Origin: Paenibacillaceae bacterium
GTDB lineage: Bacteria > Bacillota > Bacilli > Paenibacillales > YIM-B00363
DNA: 6,993 nucleotides
Direction: 5' to 3'
NCBI GenBank assembly: GCA_018969805.1
Contig: JAGWXQ010000082.1
Coordinates: 1 to 6,993 of the forward strand
Shown here: piece by piece, positions 4,823-6,993 of the stretch
Layout: the number at the start of each line of letters is the position of its first letter
How positions within the stretch are numbered: position 1 is the first letter of the stretch
Translations under genes and position numbers: made by a program
Notes under the pieces: generated by a model
What the model was told of the DNA's origin: nothing
Database searches by the model: none
What the model saw: only the letters and a program-made list of their open reading frames with translations

Positions 4823-6937
4823 ATGTCCGTACACATCGCCGAGAAGACGATCGCAGGAAGGCGCATGACGTTGGAAACAGGAAGACTGGCGAAGCAAGCG
4901 AGCGGCGCAGTGCTTGTGACGGTTGGAGATACCGTCGTGCTGTGTACAGTGACGGTGTCCCCCGAGCCGAAGTCACTCGATTTTTTCCCACTGACCGTAA
5001 ACTACGAAGAACGTTTGTATGCTGTAGGAAAAATACCGGGGGGATTTATTAAGCGTGAAGGCAGACCGAGCGAGAAAGCCATTTTGGCGGGTCGGTTGAT
5101 CGATCGGCCGATGCGTCCGCTGTTTCCCGAAGGGTTTCGGCACGATGTGCAAGTCGTCGTTCTCGTCCTCAGTGTCGATCAAAACAACAGCCCGGAAATG
5201 GCGGCAATGACCGGTGTATCTGCAGCGCTGTCGCTATCTCCGGTGCCGTTTATGGGTCCGGTGGGTGGGGTCGTCGTTGGGCGGATTGACGGTCAGTTTG
5301 TCGCCAATCCTACCGTCGAGCAAGAAGCCCGATCCGATGTGACGGTCGTCGTCGCAGGGACGCAAGAGGCGATCATGATGGTTGAGGCGGAAGCACAGCA
5401 AGTAGACGAAGACGTCATGATTGAGGCGATTTTGTTTGGACATGCGCACATTCGCGAGATGATTGACGTACAAAATGAGTTGATCGCTTCCGTGGCTCCG
5501 ACAAAGATGGAGTACGTGCTTGCCGCACCAAATGCGGACATTGCGCAAGCAGTAAAAACGTTTGCTAAAGATCGGCTCGATGGTGCGGTGCGCATTGCGG
5601 ACAAGCAGGCGCGGCAAGAGGCGATTCATGCGATTGAACAAGAGACGCTCGCTTGGATCGATGAGCAATATGCATCTGTGGCAGAGCGGCGTGCGGATGC
5701 GGCTTCCGTATTGCATGGGATCGTAAAAAACCACGTGCGCACCCGTATTACCCACGATAAAGTACGCCCAGATGGGAGGGCGGCAAGCGACATTCGGCCG
5801 CTGTCGTGTGACGTTGCGATTTTGCCACGCACGCACGGGTCGGGATTGTTTACACGTGGGCAGACGCAGGCACTCAGTGTATGTACGCTTGGTGCTTTGG
5901 GCGACGAACAAATACTCGATGGGCTTGGGCTTGAAGAATCAAAGCGGTTTATGCACCATTACAATTTTCCGCCGTTTTCTGTAGGTGAAGCACGGCCATT
6001 GCGCCCTCCAGGACGACGCGAAGTAGGGCACGGTGCACTCGGGGAGCGCGCACTCGCGCAAGTATTGCCGACGGTTGAGACGTTTCCGTATACGATTCGC
6101 GTCGTATCGGAAGTGCTTGAGTCCAACGGTTCGACGTCACAAGCGAGCATATGTGCAGCCTCGATGGCGTTGATGGATGCAGGGGTCCCAATCGCAGCAC
6201 CGGTCGCTGGCATTGCGATGGGTCTCGTTAAAGACGGTGCACATTACACGATCTTGTCGGACATCCAAGGTATGGAAGACCATTTGGGGGATATGGACTT
6301 TAAAGTTGCTGGTACGGCGCGGGGCGTGACTGCGATACAGATGGACATCAAAATCGCGGGCATTGATCGGACGATTTTGCAAGAAGCGCTGCATCAGGCG
6401 CGCGAAGGTCGGCTGTTGATCCTTGCAGCGATGGACCGTGCTATTCGTACAGCGCGGCCGCAGCTGTCTCCGTATGCGCCAAAAATTGTCGTGATGACGA
6501 TCCATCCGGACAAAATTCGCGATGTAATCGGTGCGGGTGGAAAAGTGATCAACAAAATTATCGAGGAGACGGGTGTCAAAATCGATATCGAGCAAGACGG
6601 ACGCGTATTTATTTCATCTGTGAGCGATGAGCAAAATGCGCGTGCCAAAAGTATGATCGAAGGCATCGTGAAAGACATCGTCGTGGGTGAAGTGTTCATG
6701 GGCAAAGTAAAACGCATCGAAAAATTTGGGGCGTTTGTCGAACTGATGTCCGGAAAAGAAGGGCTCGTGCACATTTCCCAGCTGTCTACGGAGCGCATCG
6801 CCCATCCAGATGAAGTCGTTGCGATCGGAGACTCCATTTTGGTGCAAGTGACAGAAATTGACGGACAAGGACGGGTCAATTTGTCCCGCAAAGCCGTATT
6901 GCTTGCGCAAACGAAAGCGGATTCTTCACGCACCTAA
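4823..6937 (+). CDS. pnp: Polynucleotide phosphorylase (polyribonucleotide nucleotidyltransferase)
   Basis: PNPase degrades RNA 3' to 5' by phosphorolysis, releasing nucleoside diphosphates, and can run in reverse to add tails; it acts as a trimer and is a main mRNA-turnover enzyme. The 704-residue product is full length. It has an N-terminal RNase PH-like domain (about 10-145, with FFPLTVNYEER 54-64 and GGFIKREGRPSE 73-84), an alpha-helical linker (about 240-310), and a second, catalytic RNase PH-like domain (about 315-545). That domain has GRREVGHG 397-404, SNGSTSQAS 434-442 and GMEDHLGDMDFK 483-494. H403, D486, D492 and K494 align with the E. coli catalytic residues of the same numbers. 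A KH domain follows (about 553-612, GAGG 570-573), then an S1 domain (about 621-691). The ATG at 4823 has AGGGAG (4809-4814) 8 bases upstream; an in-frame GTG at 4814 lies within that site. It lies downstream of rpsO with no terminator between. Confidence 0.98.
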   Translation: MSVHIAEKTIAGRRMTLETGRLAKQASGAVLVTVGDTVVLCTVTVSPEPKSLDFFPLTVNYEERLYAVGKIPGGFIKREGRPSEKAILAGRLIDRPMRPLFPEGFRHDVQVVVLVLSVDQNNSPEMAAMTGVSAALSLSPVPFMGPVGGVVVGRIDGQFVANPTVEQEARSDVTVVVAGTQEAIMMVEAEAQQVDEDVMIEAILFGHAHIREMIDVQNELIASVAPTKMEYVLAAPNADIAQAVKTFAKDRLDGAVRIADKQARQEAIHAIEQETLAWIDEQYASVAERRADAASVLHGIVKNHVRTRITHDKVRPDGRAASDIRPLSCDVAILPRTHGSGLFTRGQTQALSVCTLGALGDEQILDGLGLEESKRFMHHYNFPPFSVGEARPLRPPGRREVGHGALGERALAQVLPTVETFPYTIRVVSEVLESNGSTSQASICAASMALMDAGVPIAAPVAGIAMGLVKDGAHYTILSDIQGMEDHLGDMDFKVAGTARGVTAIQMDIKIAGIDRTILQEALHQAREGRLLILAAMDRAIRTARPQLSPYAPKIVVMTIHPDKIRDVIGAGGKVINKIIEETGVKIDIEQDGRVFISSVSDEQNARAKSMIEGIVKDIVVGEVFMGKVKRIEKFGAFVELMSGKEGLVHISQLSTERIAHPDEVVAIGDSILVQVTEIDGQGRVNLSRKAVLLAQTKADSSRT

Positions 6938-6971
6938 TACGAATCCCCTATTGCAAAGTTATATAGAGAGG

Positions 6972-6993
6972 GCTGTATGCGCCGAGGAAGCAA
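6972..6993 (+). repeat. 22-base direct repeat, copy 2
   Basis: It matches 2327-2348 with one difference and reaches the window edge, so its full extent is unknown. It covers the start codon of the next gene (6977-6979). Confidence 0.55.
6977..6993 (+). CDS. Start of a gene downstream of pnp (3'-truncated by window edge)
   Basis: An ATG at 6977 is preceded by GAGAGGG (6966-6972), a usable ribosome binding site although the 4-base spacing is short. Only M-R-R-G-S is readable. It lies 39 bases after the pnp stop with no terminator between, so it is probably in the rpsO-pnp transcript. In Bacilli the position after pnp is often a polysaccharide deacetylase gene, but five residues cannot test that. 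Confidence 0.4.

Overview
The window looks like a chromosomal segment of a Gram-positive (Bacillota, probably Bacilli) bacterium of moderate GC. The reasons are strong AAGGAGG-type ribosome binding sites, sigma-A-like promoters, the adjacent rpsO-pnp pair, and a secreted protein with a 'copper amine oxidase N-terminal-like' stalk domain of the kind common in Paenibacillus and Alicyclobacillus relatives. The exact genus cannot be fixed from the sequence alone; an Alicyclobacillaceae-like host is a guess.

Layout. Positions 1-954 hold the 3' two thirds of a long-form NADP-type isocitrate dehydrogenase gene (TCA cycle), cut by the window edge. Positions 955-1299 are an intergenic stretch between convergent genes. 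It holds a perfect 19-bp hairpin (probable bidirectional terminator), a second imperfect hairpin and a cluster of alternating purine-pyrimidine tracts. Positions 1300-2133 (minus strand) encode an unrecognised secreted protein, A/T-rich and lysine-rich, that appears to be built from two diverged copies of one repeat. Positions 2134-2541 are a divergent promoter region with a good sigma-A-like promoter on each strand. Between the promoters lie a pseudoknot-like nested inverted repeat, one copy of a 22-base repeat and a doubtful 33-codon membrane-peptide ORF. Positions 2542-4263 encode a large exported protein with a stalk-like N-terminal domain, a PKD-like middle and an unassigned C-terminal region. 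Positions 4420-4689 are rpsO (ribosomal protein S15) behind its own probable promoter and a structured leader. Positions 4823-6937 are a complete pnp (polynucleotide phosphorylase). At 6977 the first codons of another gene appear, and its start region matches the repeat at 2327-2348.

How the genes fit together. rpsO and pnp form the conserved translation/RNA-decay pair and are probably co-transcribed, with read-through into the gene at 6977. The two divergent secreted-protein genes share an upstream region and may be jointly controlled, but nothing shows that they work together. The truB/ribF genes that often precede rpsO in Bacilli are absent, so the icd-to-rpsO interval looks lineage-specific. 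I see no CRISPR array, transposase, tRNA, rRNA or phage gene, and no clear new multi-gene system. The most open questions are the two-repeat secreted protein, the structured intergenic regions and the shared 22-base repeat.
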